NCBI GenBank assembly: GCA_036939755.1
Contig: JALLAZ010003111.1
Location: forward strand, 1 to 10,532
Direction: 5' to 3'
DNA length: 10,532 bases
Origin: Stephanodiscus triporus
Lineage: Eukaryota; Bacillariophyta; Thalassiosirophyceae; Thalassiosirales; Thalassiosiraceae
This document shows positions 1-8,372 of the stretch, piece by piece. The position numbers and the translations under genes were made by a program. The notes under the pieces were generated by a model. The model ran no database searches. It was not told the DNA's origin and was given only the letters and a program-made list of their open reading frames with translations. Positions within the stretch are counted from its first letter, which is position 1, and the number at the start of each line of letters is the position of its first letter.

Positions 1-790
1 ACCAATCACTCATCGCGTCGCAGGATACGAACTCTTCGATTTCGTCGCAGAACTTTACCCTTGTTAGATTCGTGCAGTCGTCGAATGCGGTGTCGTGAAT
101 ATCCCTGACGGCGGGAGGGATCACGATCTCCTCCATCGATGTGCACTTTTTGAATGCCTTCTCCCCAATCCTCTCCAGCCCGTCGCCAAGGGTCACCCTC
201 GTCAACCTCGCGCAATTATAGAATGCCAACCTCTGAATATCCCTGACGTTGTCGGGTATGACAATCTCTTCCAGCGATTCGCAACTCCAAAATGCCATCT
301 CCCCAATTCTCTCCAGCCCGTCGCCGAGGGTCACCCTCGTCAACCTCGCGCAATTATAGAATGCCAACATCTGAATATCCCTGACGTTGTTGGGTATGAC
401 GGTCTCTTGCATCCGTCTGCAATTAAAAAATGCCTGCCTTCCAATCTCCTCCAGCCCATCGCCGAGGGTCACCCTCGTCAACCTCGTGCACCAACTGAAT
501 GCCCCCTCCCCAATCGCCCTGACATTGTTGGGTATGACGATCTCTTTCAGCGATTCGCATCTCCAAAATGCCTTCTCCCCAATCTCCTCCAGCTCCTTGT
601 TGAGAATCACTATCCTCAATCGACTTCGATCGTAGAATGCCCAATTCTGAATCGCCCTGACGGACGAATCGATTCTGACGTGCGTCACACCCCAAGGAAC
701 ATCTCCATTCTCCATCCGCTCGTGATAAACGAAGTAATCCTGCAGCCCGGCATCGACGGCGACGGCCCCGACGGCATCTGCCAGTTGCAT
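1..790 (-). CDS. BspA-like (LRR_5) leucine-rich repeat protein, 5' part; 3' end off the left edge
   Basis: Read on the minus strand from the ATG at 790-788, this frame is open for 263 codons to the window edge. Upstream it stays open to a stop at 895-893 with no earlier ATG, so 790 is the best start. About 35 non-repeat residues are followed by about ten 23-residue LRR units. Two types alternate: RVTLGDGLERIGEKAFKKC and EIVIPDNVRDIQRLAFYNC. The I-x-x-x-AF-x-x-C core is the signature of the LRR_5/BspA family. No signal peptide or membrane segment is visible in the N-terminus (MQLADAVGAVAVDAGLQDYF), so an intracellular repeat scaffold is possible. Such proteins form large families in diatoms and some protists, and their binding partners are mostly unknown. 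No intron is needed in the visible part. The family call is firm; the biological role is unknown. Confidence 0.85.
   Translation of the reverse strand, partial: MQLADAVGAVAVDAGLQDYFVYHERMENGDVPWGVTHVRIDSSVRAIQNWAFYDRSRLRIVILNKELEEIGEKAFWRCESLKEIVIPNNVRAIGEGAFSWCTRLTRVTLGDGLEEIGRQAFFNCRRMQETVIPNNVRDIQMLAFYNCARLTRVTLGDGLERIGEMAFWSCESLEEIVIPDNVRDIQRLAFYNCARLTRVTLGDGLERIGEKAFKKCTSMEEIVIPPAVRDIHDTAFDDCTNLTRVKFCDEIEEFVSCDAMSDW
33..650 (-). repeat. 138-bp tandem repeat coding pairs of LRRs
   Basis: Equivalent positions recur at exact 138-bp steps: the ccagcc of the conserved block falls at 175, 313 and 451, and its variant ccagct at 589. One period equals 46 residues, which is two 23-residue LRRs. 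The copies at about 171-308 and 309-446 are nearly identical; the outer copies are more diverged. This points to recent expansion by unequal crossing-over in the middle of the array. The repeats lie entirely inside the LRR gene and keep its frame. Confidence 0.85.
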
Positions 791-957
791 GGTCGTCGTA
801 TTATTAATTATTGACGAAGAAGGCTTTGCACAGGGGGATGACGACGAGGCGCTGCACCTATTATTTATTATATCTCTATATTGCGATGATAATTATATTG
901 ATCTCTTAATCAATAAAATTATCGATCGTGGCAAAAGTTTCTCTCATGATGTGGCCG

Positions 958-1041
958 GCTTCTCTCCTCTCCTCTCTCTCCTGCCTCTCTGTTTGGTTCT
1001 CGCTCTCCTCCTCTCTCCTCTCCTCTCCTCTCCTCTCTCTT
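958..1041. repeat. CT-rich polypyrimidine microsatellite
   Basis: The plus strand is almost entirely C and T, with irregular TCTCC/CTCTC units. The region near 1004-1040 approximates a pentamer repeat. Such tracts are common simple repeats and may also influence promoter structure. It lies between two divergent genes. Confidence 0.8.
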
Positions 1042-1399
1042 GGCTCGCTCATTGCTCTGCTCGCGCGCAGCTTGTGAGATGAATGAGGCGCAGGAAAAGA
1101 AGAAAATTGCGTGTGGTACCGTGATACAACTACCTACCTACGTGTGTATGGTATGTACTCTACGATATTGTCTGCTGTCTGCTTTCAAAAGCCAAAACCG
1201 AGCAGCCGCGGGAGGAGGGGGAGGAGGAGGAGATAGGAGGGAGGACGACGACCACGACGTCGTCGTCATCGTCGTCCGGGGAGGAGGAGGAGATCGCGGC
1301 GCGTCCCGAGGATGACGGCGACGATGACGCGCGCCGCCGATCCTCATCGTCGTCGTCGTCGACCCGACGGGGGGGTAGCGACGAGACGATGAGATGGCC

Positions 1400-1414
1400 G
1401 GGGGGGGGGGGGGG
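1400..1414 (+). repeat. G15 homopolymer run
   Basis: There are fifteen consecutive G residues on the plus strand, about 65 bases before the proposed ATG at 1480. It could form a G-quadruplex and is also a site prone to sequencing or replication slippage. Its true length is uncertain. Confidence 0.8.
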
Positions 1415-1479
1415 ATGGTGGACCCCGACGAGGCCGAGTGTCCGTGGGCGGGATGCTGTCGCGTCATCGATAATGACGG

Positions 1480-4400
1480 ATGCGGCGGCGATTGGACCTT
1501 CCGCGTTGTTGTTGTCGGGGGAGGATGCGACGAGGAGGAGGAGGGGGGGGAGACGAAGGAGGTAGCAGTCGACGTCGACGTCGACGCGGACGAAGTAGGA
1601 GCCGTCGTCATCAACGACGACGACGACGACGACGACGACGAAGAGAAGGAACGCAGAGAGAACGAGGACGTCGTTGTGACCGACGACGGCGATGTCGCAA
1701 TCCTCGTGAATGCGGGTGCCCGACCGTGGACGGATTGGCCGAGGCCGAGCTGGATGCTCACACCGAGAGACTGATCGCGAATGCCAAGAAGAGGGCCAAG
1801 GAGGAGGAGAGGAGGAAGAAGAAGAAGAAGACAAAGAAGAAAAAGGAGCCGAAGAACAGCAAAGGGAGCGGCGGCGACGACGACGACGACGACGCGACCG
1901 GGACGAACGACGTTCGCGATGGCGGGCCCGTAATTATTGGCCATCCCCCCCCATCGAGGAGGGCTCATTTGATTTGCGGAGAGAGGAAATACGACATGAA
2001 GAAGCTATACCCGTGCGATTTCAACCCCGTGAGTTTGTTGACGAATGCATCATCCGCGGACGATCGATTCGCCGATCGCGTTCTCTGCTAATTCCATCTT
2101 ACCGCTGCCATGACTCCTTCGTTTCTATCGATCCCAGTACTGCCTGGCGTCCCTCGGTGGTATTTTGGATCGGTATCGTCACAGCGCCGCCAGGGTAAGA
2201 TACGCAAACAGGGATAAGGCGTCGTCGTGCGGCGATATTTCGCAACGAATATACGACGACCTCGCCGCGACCTTGGGATCGTCATCGTCGTCGCCCTCCT
2301 CGCGGCGGGGTAGTAATGACATTCCGAATGACGACGAACGTGGTGCGACTGTCAATCGGCTGCGCGGGAGCGTCCTCGTCGATCGCCACGCCATACGATC
2401 ACACGTGGCTCGTTTCGTGATTCGCGGCGGATTCGGGGACGACGATGGCGGCGCCGCCGTCGACGATTGCGTTCGCCGGATACAGTCCTTCCATCGATCG
2501 CTCGTCTTCTGCCCTCAGATTGGCGACGATGATCGAATGTCGACTCGGTCATCGACCGTAATCCACGACGGAGGCGAAAAGATGCGATTGTCCACGCCGT
2601 CCGGTCTCCGCAACCTCGGGGCGACGTGCTACCTGAACAGCCAGCTGCAGTGCCTGTCGCAGAATCTCGGTTTTGTATCCGGTCTCTCCTCGTGGAGGAA
2701 GAGGGGGAGTCCCTCCTCCCTTCGTTATTCGGGAATGTCGGACACCGCCGACGAACGCATGACAAACGTACTATCGAATATGCAATTGATCCTCGCGAAG
2801 ATGAGGTACGGACCCGACAGGGTGCTTTGTACGAACGACTTCGCGTCGGCCCTAAGCCTCGAGAGCGACGAGATGCAGGATCCCAATGAGGTGAGCCACG
2901 ATGTGACGAATTTCTGGTATCGTATCGTCGCTCTTCCGTCTGTTCCTCACGGCACCCTTTTTTCTCTCGCGACCGCAACTACTGTCCCGAAAACGTGCGT
3001 GTGGTTGATCTTATAACACGCGAAAGTTTGCACGCCTGCTCTTCGACAGGATGGCCGAATCCTTCCGGCGGTCGTCCGAGATTGGACCTGGGTCGGACTC
3101 GGAACGGCAGAGGACCGGGGGCCTCGGGAACTTGCTACCCTCAGTATTCGGGGGTACGGCCAATTACGTGACAAGATGTCATCGGTGCGGACTGGAATCG
3201 ATGCGCAGCGAGGACTTTATGGAGCTGTCGATACCGATAGTTGAATATTTCGCGGAGTCGGAATCGTCGGAAAGAAAAACGACTAGAGGGGACAAAAAAC
3301 TGAGGAAAGTGGAAAAGAAGACATCCGCTGTCGGTAACGATGTTGATGTCCAGCGATGTGTCGATGCATACCTCCACCCTGAGAGTCTGGAGGGAGACAA
3401 CCAGTACGAATGCCCGATTTGCAAGGAAAAATGTGATGCAACTCGAAGCATGGCCATGGTTAAGTTGCCCCCAGTGCTCAATATCCAATTAGCCCGCTAT
3501 GTTTTTGATAGGTAAGGGCCATTTTTCAGTCATTTTTCAGTAAAAGTCATCGAGAGAAGTGACATTGCTCAGTCTTACATTGAAATTTGCGCCATATATT
3601 AGAAACACTTTTTCAAAGCGTAAATTGACGACCAAGGTACTCCTGCCGAAAACCCTGGAGATCCCCAGTAATTCAACCACGGAGGGGCGAGCCAAGTATG
3701 TTCTCTGTGCCGTTCAGAATCATTTAGGTAGCTCGGCTCATGGTGGTCACTACATCGCTGATGTCATGGACTGGATTTCCGGCGTCTGGTACGAATTCAA
3801 CGACGAAGACGTCACGATATTGAGCAGCGGTCCGACGTCGAGTTTTGAACCTTCCGAGAAGGAGGATGGCAGTGATTCGAATCTGCCGAACAGTTATGTG
3901 AGAATCAACGGCAGCCAAGATGCATACAATCTGTTGTACGTCCAACAGAGTTACCTGTCAGATCAGTGCCAAAATTTCATAAAGAGAGCAACAAGCACAG
4001 AGGCTAGCGTCGAGGATGAGAATGATGACGATGTCATGGCATCTGTCACAGTCCAACGACAAAAGCGATATGAGAAGGAGCTCGAGTAAGTCCCAGTGAT
4101 CTCGTTATCTTTAATCTGCGTACCTTTAGTATTTCAAACCTCTTAAAATGCTTCTCTAGACTTCTGACTAAGAAAAGGCTATCTGCGATCAGAATTTTTG
4201 CTCGACAAGATCAAATATTAAAGGAGCTTTTGTCGCCAAATTCTCAACTTATCAGTCCTTCTCGGCCCAAGAGTGAACACGTTTGGGTGGATTCCAGTTT
4301 TCTCAGGCGGTTCTTCTCCTGCCAGGATAATTTGGAGGATCTATTTAAAGGTGCGATGCGTCGAGGTACAGTCTTAAGACGCGAGTCTTATGTTTGTGAG

Positions 4401-7400
4401 CATTCAAAAGGTCTGCATCCTCGGGTAGCACGGGAAGGTATTTCAAACTCATTTCCCTCGAGCTATTTTTTGATACTTTACAATACAACGCTATTTTATG
4501 CTAAAGCGTTTTTGCGTCCATATTTTCACCAGGCAAGCTACTGCCGCCATGTGTTTATGCTAAATTGGAGACTATTGTCCAAAATGAATATTCCATGTTT
4601 ATGCGCGATGAATGTTTGGTTCCGATGTCATCACCTGGGCTGACTCTATTCGACTACAAGTTTATTGATGGCACCAACATAGCCTGCAAAGATTGTGGGG
4701 TTTCATACCAAAAGGAGACTAGGCATAAAATGAATATATTCACTGTACGTGCCAACTGTTGTATGAAAATGGTCTTGTCCGCTTGTTTCCTTAACTTGAA
4801 CGATCTAATCTTGCTCCTAAAACACGCCAAGACTCTGGTTTCTATTTACAATGACTTGGTCCCCGGGAAAAACGATTTGGACCAACGCTCTCTTCCGGAC
4901 TCATCCAATACATACGCCATCTCTCGAACATGGGTCACTAGTTTCAAAGTGTATGTGGAAAAGACGGCGAGCATCGTAAACAAGCCTTCAAATGAAGGAA
5001 ACAATTCAATTTGTGGTGGGATAGATGCCCTAAAATTGAATGCAGTGACGGAAAATGACGACGCAAGTAGAGTCAGTGGCGCTATATTTTGTAGCGACAC
5101 GACTGAGACTTTAGACCCATTTAAAGGAGAAGATCCAACATCAAAGATATCATGTGAGCAAATATTGTTTTTCTTCATTGTGATCGCTTGGCTTTTTGTT
5201 CAACGTTGACACTGAATGTCTACCACAACCCGAACTTAATTACCAGGCAAGCACGGTCACTGCCATATGATGCACAACCGCCATAGTGTGAGGCTCATCC
5301 CTGGTGATGTATGGCATAAAATCAAAAAATTATTCCCAAAGACACTTACCCACTCCTTTGAATATAAGAATAATAACGCGACAGGAAACTGTGTGCAGTG
5401 CCATCTTGAGACAGAAGAAGAAAGGTTGTTTCCACAGAGGCTGAATGAATGGAAGAGAAAAGTTTTACAGCCTCCACTAAATGAATTGTTGAAGAGAGGG
5501 CAGCAAGCTAACAAATTATATCCTTCCCAAATTGATCTTCTCCTGCGATATGTTGCAGAGGAGCCATTACTTCTGCGTGTCCTTAGTCGAGCAGATGTGC
5601 AGCGTTGGAGGGACTCCTTCCTTGTTGTCGAAAAGGCGACCAAGAAGAACAATGACAAAATCAGAAATCAACTGAATGACCTGTTCTTCGTTCCGTCAAC
5701 ATCATCTACATCGGGGCGTGAGTGGAAATTTCAGTCTCTTCTATGCAAAGATCACCAGTTGACGGTCGGCATCCCGTCAGTGTCTAAACAAGAAGATATC
5801 ACAAAGTGGCTCGATGAACTGATTAAATCAAAAGTTGAGCTTCTGCTTGTTGATGAGTATGACGAGCTCCTCAGCTCGCTATCTCTCTTGGAGTCAATTT
5901 TGCATGGTGGAAATGGCTCTGCTTCGCTACCACTGAAAATGAACTCACGACCAAACGTTTCTATACGACTTCAAGAGAAAACACCCATCGTGGTCATTGA
6001 ACCACAAACCTGCACATATGGCTGCACTTCATGCTCTTCTGAGGACGATTGCATTGAGATGGATAGGATCACTTCAGTGAAACCCGATCATAAAGATGAA
6101 ACTATAGACGAAGCCCCAGAAGGCCCGCTGTGCAAAGTGTTTGTGCACGAGGTCGAAAATGGGATCTCTATTGATGTGGCTGCCTCTATTATCACGGTCA
6201 ATGCATCCATTGAAAATAATCCATCACTCACTGCAACTGGAAGGCCTCGCCGATCTCGTAAAGCTCGAGGAGACGAAGGGATATATTCAGTCGAAGAGAT
6301 TGAAATGGCTTTTGACGGGAATCTTGCTCATCTCAGGCTTCTTCTTCACCAGTACAAAGGCAAGAAGATTCAAGGACAGAGACTCTATCTTCTACAAACG
6401 CACCCACCAAAATGTGATGGTGAACCTACATTCACCGAATTGCTTCATGAGTATGACAGAAAATCAATGCATGATATATTATCTTTACTAGATTCCAATT
6501 ACGAAGCCAGCAGCGCAGACAAACAGGGGAATCGCACCATTCATATTCATATGGTCTTGTCTTATGATGACGGTGAGTCCAACAAGACGAACAAGAGGAC
6601 ACGATTGAACCAAGAAGAAAAAGATGAGGAGGATGGTTTGGTACTCTCCCTATCAGATATTGCTAGTGGTGGATGGAAGTCAAATGATGGTAACGCAGTC
6701 ATTGAAGGGAAACAGACCAAACGGCGTAGGCAAGAACGAGGTTTCCAAGGCACCTTCTTGCAATCAACAGCATTTGATGTGCAAGAGATCCTTACATACA
6801 ATAAACCTGAACAAGATAATTCGGAGGAAGTAGTTTTTATTGACAGCGTGCAGGAAGGCAAGCATGTTGCGCGAGCTCATGATGGCGTGGAAGAGGATAT
6901 TACCAAAGCTGTGAAAATTACAGAATCAAGTCGGTTCCATGCAAAACCCACAAGTAAAGATGACATCATAGACGAAGCTTCAGAAGGCCCGCTGTGCAAA
7001 GTGTTTGTGCACGAGGTCGAAAATGGGACCTCCATTGATGTGGCTGCCTCCATTATCACGGTCAATGCATCCATTGAAAATAATCTATCACGGACTGCAA
7101 CTGGAAGGCCTCGCCGTTCTCGTAAATCTCGAGGAGACAGTGGAGGATTTCCAGTTGAAGAGGTTGACATGGCTCTTGATGGGAATCTTGCTCATCTGAG
7201 GCTGTTTATTCAGAAGAATAAAAGCAAGCAGCTCCGCGGACAAAGAATCTATCTGATACATATGAGCTCATCAGAATGTGATGGCGCACCTACATTCACC
7301 GAATTGACCCACGAGGATAACTTCAAATCAATGCGTGAAATAATCTACCAGCCAGCTCCCGAAGTCAAATTTGACATCTCAGAACAGAAGGCACACTGTG

Positions 7401-7618
7401 CAATCCACATGCATATGGTCTTGTCATATGATGAGGGTGATTCAACCACGCTAAGCCGGAGGCATCGATTGAACAAAGAAGAAAAAGATGAGGAGGCCAG
7501 TTTGGTACTCTCCCTATCAGATATTGCATTCAGTGGACAGGCGACAGAGGATTATAGGCAGCCAGAGGGAAACAGAGCAAACGGCGTAGGCAAGAACGAG
7601 GGGTCCGGGGCACTTTAA
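1480..7618 (+). CDS. USP48-like ubiquitin carboxyl-terminal hydrolase, eight exons
   Basis: Proposed exons are 1480-2028, 2138-2890, 3027-3511, 3603-4085, 4160-4437, 4533-4744, 4832-5153 and 5247-7618: 5454 nt, 1817 aa plus stop. The protein should be a cysteine protease that cleaves ubiquitin from proteins. Residues 1-150 are basic and acidic low complexity. A C-x-x-NP-x-CL motif like the USP48 N-terminus is recreated across intron 1. The USP domain spans about 340-708: Cys box GLRNLGATCYLN (Cys347, codon 2627-2629), zinc pairs CHRC (485-488) and CPIC (563-566), His645 in HGGHYIADV and Asp663 in WYEFNDED. DUSP-like segments follow, near 795-920 and around 1030-1230; KHGHC at 1029-1033 sits across intron 7 as in USP48. 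The C-terminus carries two copies of a Ubl-type module. Human USP48 has about 1035 residues; the excess comes from low complexity, insertions and the duplication. Splice sites fit homology and phase, but the first exon's 5' end is weak: no in-frame ATG lies between 1480 and 1996. Confidence 0.85.
1614..1641 (+). repeat. (GAC)n trinucleotide repeat
   Basis: About nine perfect GAC/CGA/ACG units lie within the proposed first exon of the deubiquitinase. In the gene frame they read as poly-Arg, in the next frame as poly-Asp. Just upstream, 1568-1585 is three tandem palindromic GTCGAC hexamers. A further GAC block at about 1875-1894 encodes poly-Asp in the gene frame. Confidence 0.8.
2029..2137 (+). 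other. Intron 1 of the USP48-like gene (109 bp, phase 0)
   Basis: The donor is GTGAGT and the acceptor is CAG after a pyrimidine-rich stretch. The upstream frame stops at 2091. Splicing joins CDFNP to YCLASLGGIL, which matches the C-x-x-NP-x-CL-x-G-x-G pattern of the USP48 N-terminus and sets the boundary. Confidence 0.85.
2891..3026 (+). other. Intron 2 of the USP48-like gene (136 bp, phase 0)
   Basis: The donor is GTGAGC and the acceptor is AAG. Splicing rebuilds the QDPNEFARLLF segment, equivalent to the QDAQEF...L segment between the Cys and His boxes of USP enzymes. Without splicing the frame stops at 3016. Confidence 0.9.
3512..3602 (+). other. Intron 3 of the USP48-like gene (91 bp, phase 2)
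   Basis: The donor is GTAAGG and the acceptor is TAG. Splicing joins YVFDR to NTFSKRKL, matching the FVFDR...KKKL stretch of USP48. An earlier AG at 3571-3572 would not give this join. Confidence 0.9.
4086..4159 (+). other. Intron 4 of the USP48-like gene (74 bp, phase 2)
   Basis: The donor is a consensus GTAAGT and the acceptor is CTAG. Splicing joins ...RYEKELE to LLTKKRLSAIR. The unspliced frame stops immediately at 4087-4089. Confidence 0.88.
4438..4532 (+). other. Intron 5 of the USP48-like gene (95 bp, phase 1)
   Basis: The donor is GTATTT and the acceptor is TTTTCACCAG. Splicing joins CEHSKGLHPRVAREG to KLLPPCVYAKLE, like the CSHDKLHP...ISEYA part of the first USP48 DUSP region. Confidence 0.85.
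4745..4831 (+). other. Intron 6 of the USP48-like gene (87 bp, phase 0, stop-free; uncertain)
   Basis: The donor is GTACGT and the acceptor is CCAAG. The length is a multiple of three and contains no stop, so it could equally be 29 coding residues. The retained peptide is Cys- and Leu-rich and unlike its surroundings. Removing it brings the spacing between CKDC and the following TWVTSF motif closer to that of USP48. This is probably an intron, with possible retention. Confidence 0.6.
5154..5246 (+). other. Intron 7 of the USP48-like gene (93 bp, phase 1)
   Basis: The donor is GTGAGC and the acceptor is ATTACCAG. Splicing creates the codon for Cys1028 and gives CKHGHC followed by RLIPGDVWHKIKKLFP, matching LCPHGELC...VSKEAWSKLQQYFP of USP48. 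The unspliced frame stops at 5209. Confidence 0.9.
6091..6675 (+). repeat. Ubl-module duplication, copy 1
   Basis: This encodes about residues 1310-1504 of the deubiquitinase. Blocks in order are GPLCKVFVHEVENG, TGRPRRSRKARG, NLAHLRL, GQRLYLL, PTFTEL, HMVLSYDDG and EEKDEEDGLVLSLSDIA. The second block resembles the RRSMRHRKVRG stretch just before the C-terminal ubiquitin-like domain of USP48, so this copy occupies the ancestral Ubl position. Confidence 0.8.
6955..7539 (+). repeat. Ubl-module duplication, copy 2
   Basis: Every matching block lies exactly 864 bp (288 codons) after copy 1, checked at 6091/6955, 6121/6985, 6602/7466 and 6656/7520. The first 170 bases are nearly identical to copy 1, the middle is clearly diverged, and the EEKDEE...LSLSDIA end is again very similar. 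The offset falls to 860 bp after the module, showing a 4-nt deletion in copy 2 or an insertion in copy 1. Confidence 0.85.
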
Positions 7619-7734
7619 TGTAATGCAATCAAGTGAGTTCTACTCAGTGTCTTGAGCTGCGGGTATTTCTTGTAAGTCTCTTGCGAGTTATTCCAAAAAC
7701 TTATTCTTGAGTAAAATAGAGCATGATACTATAA

Positions 7735-7740
7735 AATAAA
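7735..7740 (+). terminator. Candidate polyadenylation signal AATAAA
   Basis: An AATAAA lies about 117 bases after the stop codon of the deubiquitinase, in AT-rich sequence and just before a sharp rise in GC content. Its position fits a 3' end signal. Algal nuclear genes do not strictly need this hexamer, so the call is tentative. Confidence 0.45.
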
Positions 7741-7755
7741 TAATAAGAGGAGGAG

Positions 7756-7772
7756 GTCGTAGGGCCTACGAC
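7756..7772. repeat. 8-bp perfect inverted repeat with one-base centre
   Basis: GTCGTAGG and CCTACGAC flank a single G. It lies about 16 bases after the AATAAA at the AT-rich to GC-rich boundary. It could form a small hairpin or be a chance or protein-binding palindrome. Confidence 0.5.
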
Positions 7773-8372
7773 GCCGACGGGGGACGATGGCACCACGGCG
7801 GCGGACGATGCCAAGATGCTGGGAGGAGGAGGACGACGAGGACGCGGGAGGAGGATGCCGCCGCCTCCTCCGGGCACGCCGGGAAGGGAATGCCACCGCT
7901 CGTGTGTGTTGATCGACGCCGACGTTTATGTCGTGAGCAAGGAGGATATCAGTGAAACGGGTGGGAAACTAGGGGCGTCGTCGTGCGGCATCTCACCGGG
8001 ACCGAGTACCATCCCCGAGGGATAAATATGACATAATACATGTTACCCGCAACAATGATGACTGCCATATATTTTATAGCGAGGGAGGCCGTGCGTGGAG
8101 GGGAGGGGGGGGGGAGGGAGTCATGACGCACGGGTCCTGATCGGTGTTGATTGGCTGGGTCGGGGTATGACGGAGCGGGCCGGGGATGCCCGTCCTGGAA
8201 TTCGTTTATTGTTTTAAATTTTCAAACATGGGGAGAGACCTTCCACTCCTCCTCCATCTCCTTCGTCCCCACAGCCCAGACCGAGCAAGCGGATGAGGCG
8301 AAGATGACTGTACTTTCCCCACACAACATAAGCAGCATACTAATAGAAAAGGAGTGAGATATCATCGTTGTC

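Larger units (their letters stand above)
791..1479. other. Divergent intergenic region
   Basis: This separates the minus-strand LRR gene from the plus-strand deubiquitinase and probably holds both promoters. From 796 to 930 it is AT-rich; on the minus strand a TATAATAAAT-like stretch lies at about 862-871, some 75 bases upstream of the LRR start. From 958 to 1041 it is a polypyrimidine tract. From about 1200 it turns GC-rich with GGA, GAC and GTC triplets, including an imperfect inverted repeat at 1244-1273 centred on GACGTC. A 15-base G run lies at 1400-1414. I saw no convincing exon here, but a short non-coding or coding first exon of the plus-strand gene cannot be excluded. Confidence 0.5.
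7619..8372. other. Intergenic region after the deubiquitinase
   Basis: The first 120 bases are AT-rich and look like a 3' UTR. The sequence then turns abruptly GC-rich near 7742, with GGA and GAC triplets, a 17-bp inverted repeat (7756-7772) and a G10 run (8105-8114). It becomes mixed again, with a TATATTTTATAG stretch near 8068. A 69-codon frame at 7816-8025 reads as low-complexity Gly/Arg/Pro then an unremarkable tail, and I do not support it as a gene. The last 200 bases probably hold the promoter of the 8373 gene. Confidence 0.5.

Noticed and set aside
33..650. Possible CRISPR-like array
   Set aside because: The 138-bp repeats are contiguous, in frame and coding, with no unique spacers.
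95..814. 239-codon plus-strand frame
   Set aside because: It lies antisense to the clear LRR_5 frame, repeats with the same 138-bp period, and its product (Pro/Leu/Cys/His-rich repeats) has no family character.
1394..1774. 126-codon plus-strand acidic frame starting at an ATG
   Set aside because: It reads the same triplet tract as poly-Asp/Val/Glu. I found no splice pair of reasonable length that links it to the homologous part of the gene. It remains a possible alternative first exon.
1138..1968. 276-codon minus-strand Ser/Pro/Val-rich frame
   Set aside because: It is the complement of GAC/GAG triplet tracts, ends in low complexity and overlaps the first exon of the deubiquitinase.
2352..2978. 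208-codon minus-strand Arg-rich frame
   Set aside because: It is a shadow of the USP catalytic exon, which has an intact Cys box on the plus strand.
7816..8025. 69-codon plus-strand frame
   Set aside because: It starts in Gly/Arg/Pro low complexity, has no recognisable motif, and lies in a region with simple triplet composition.
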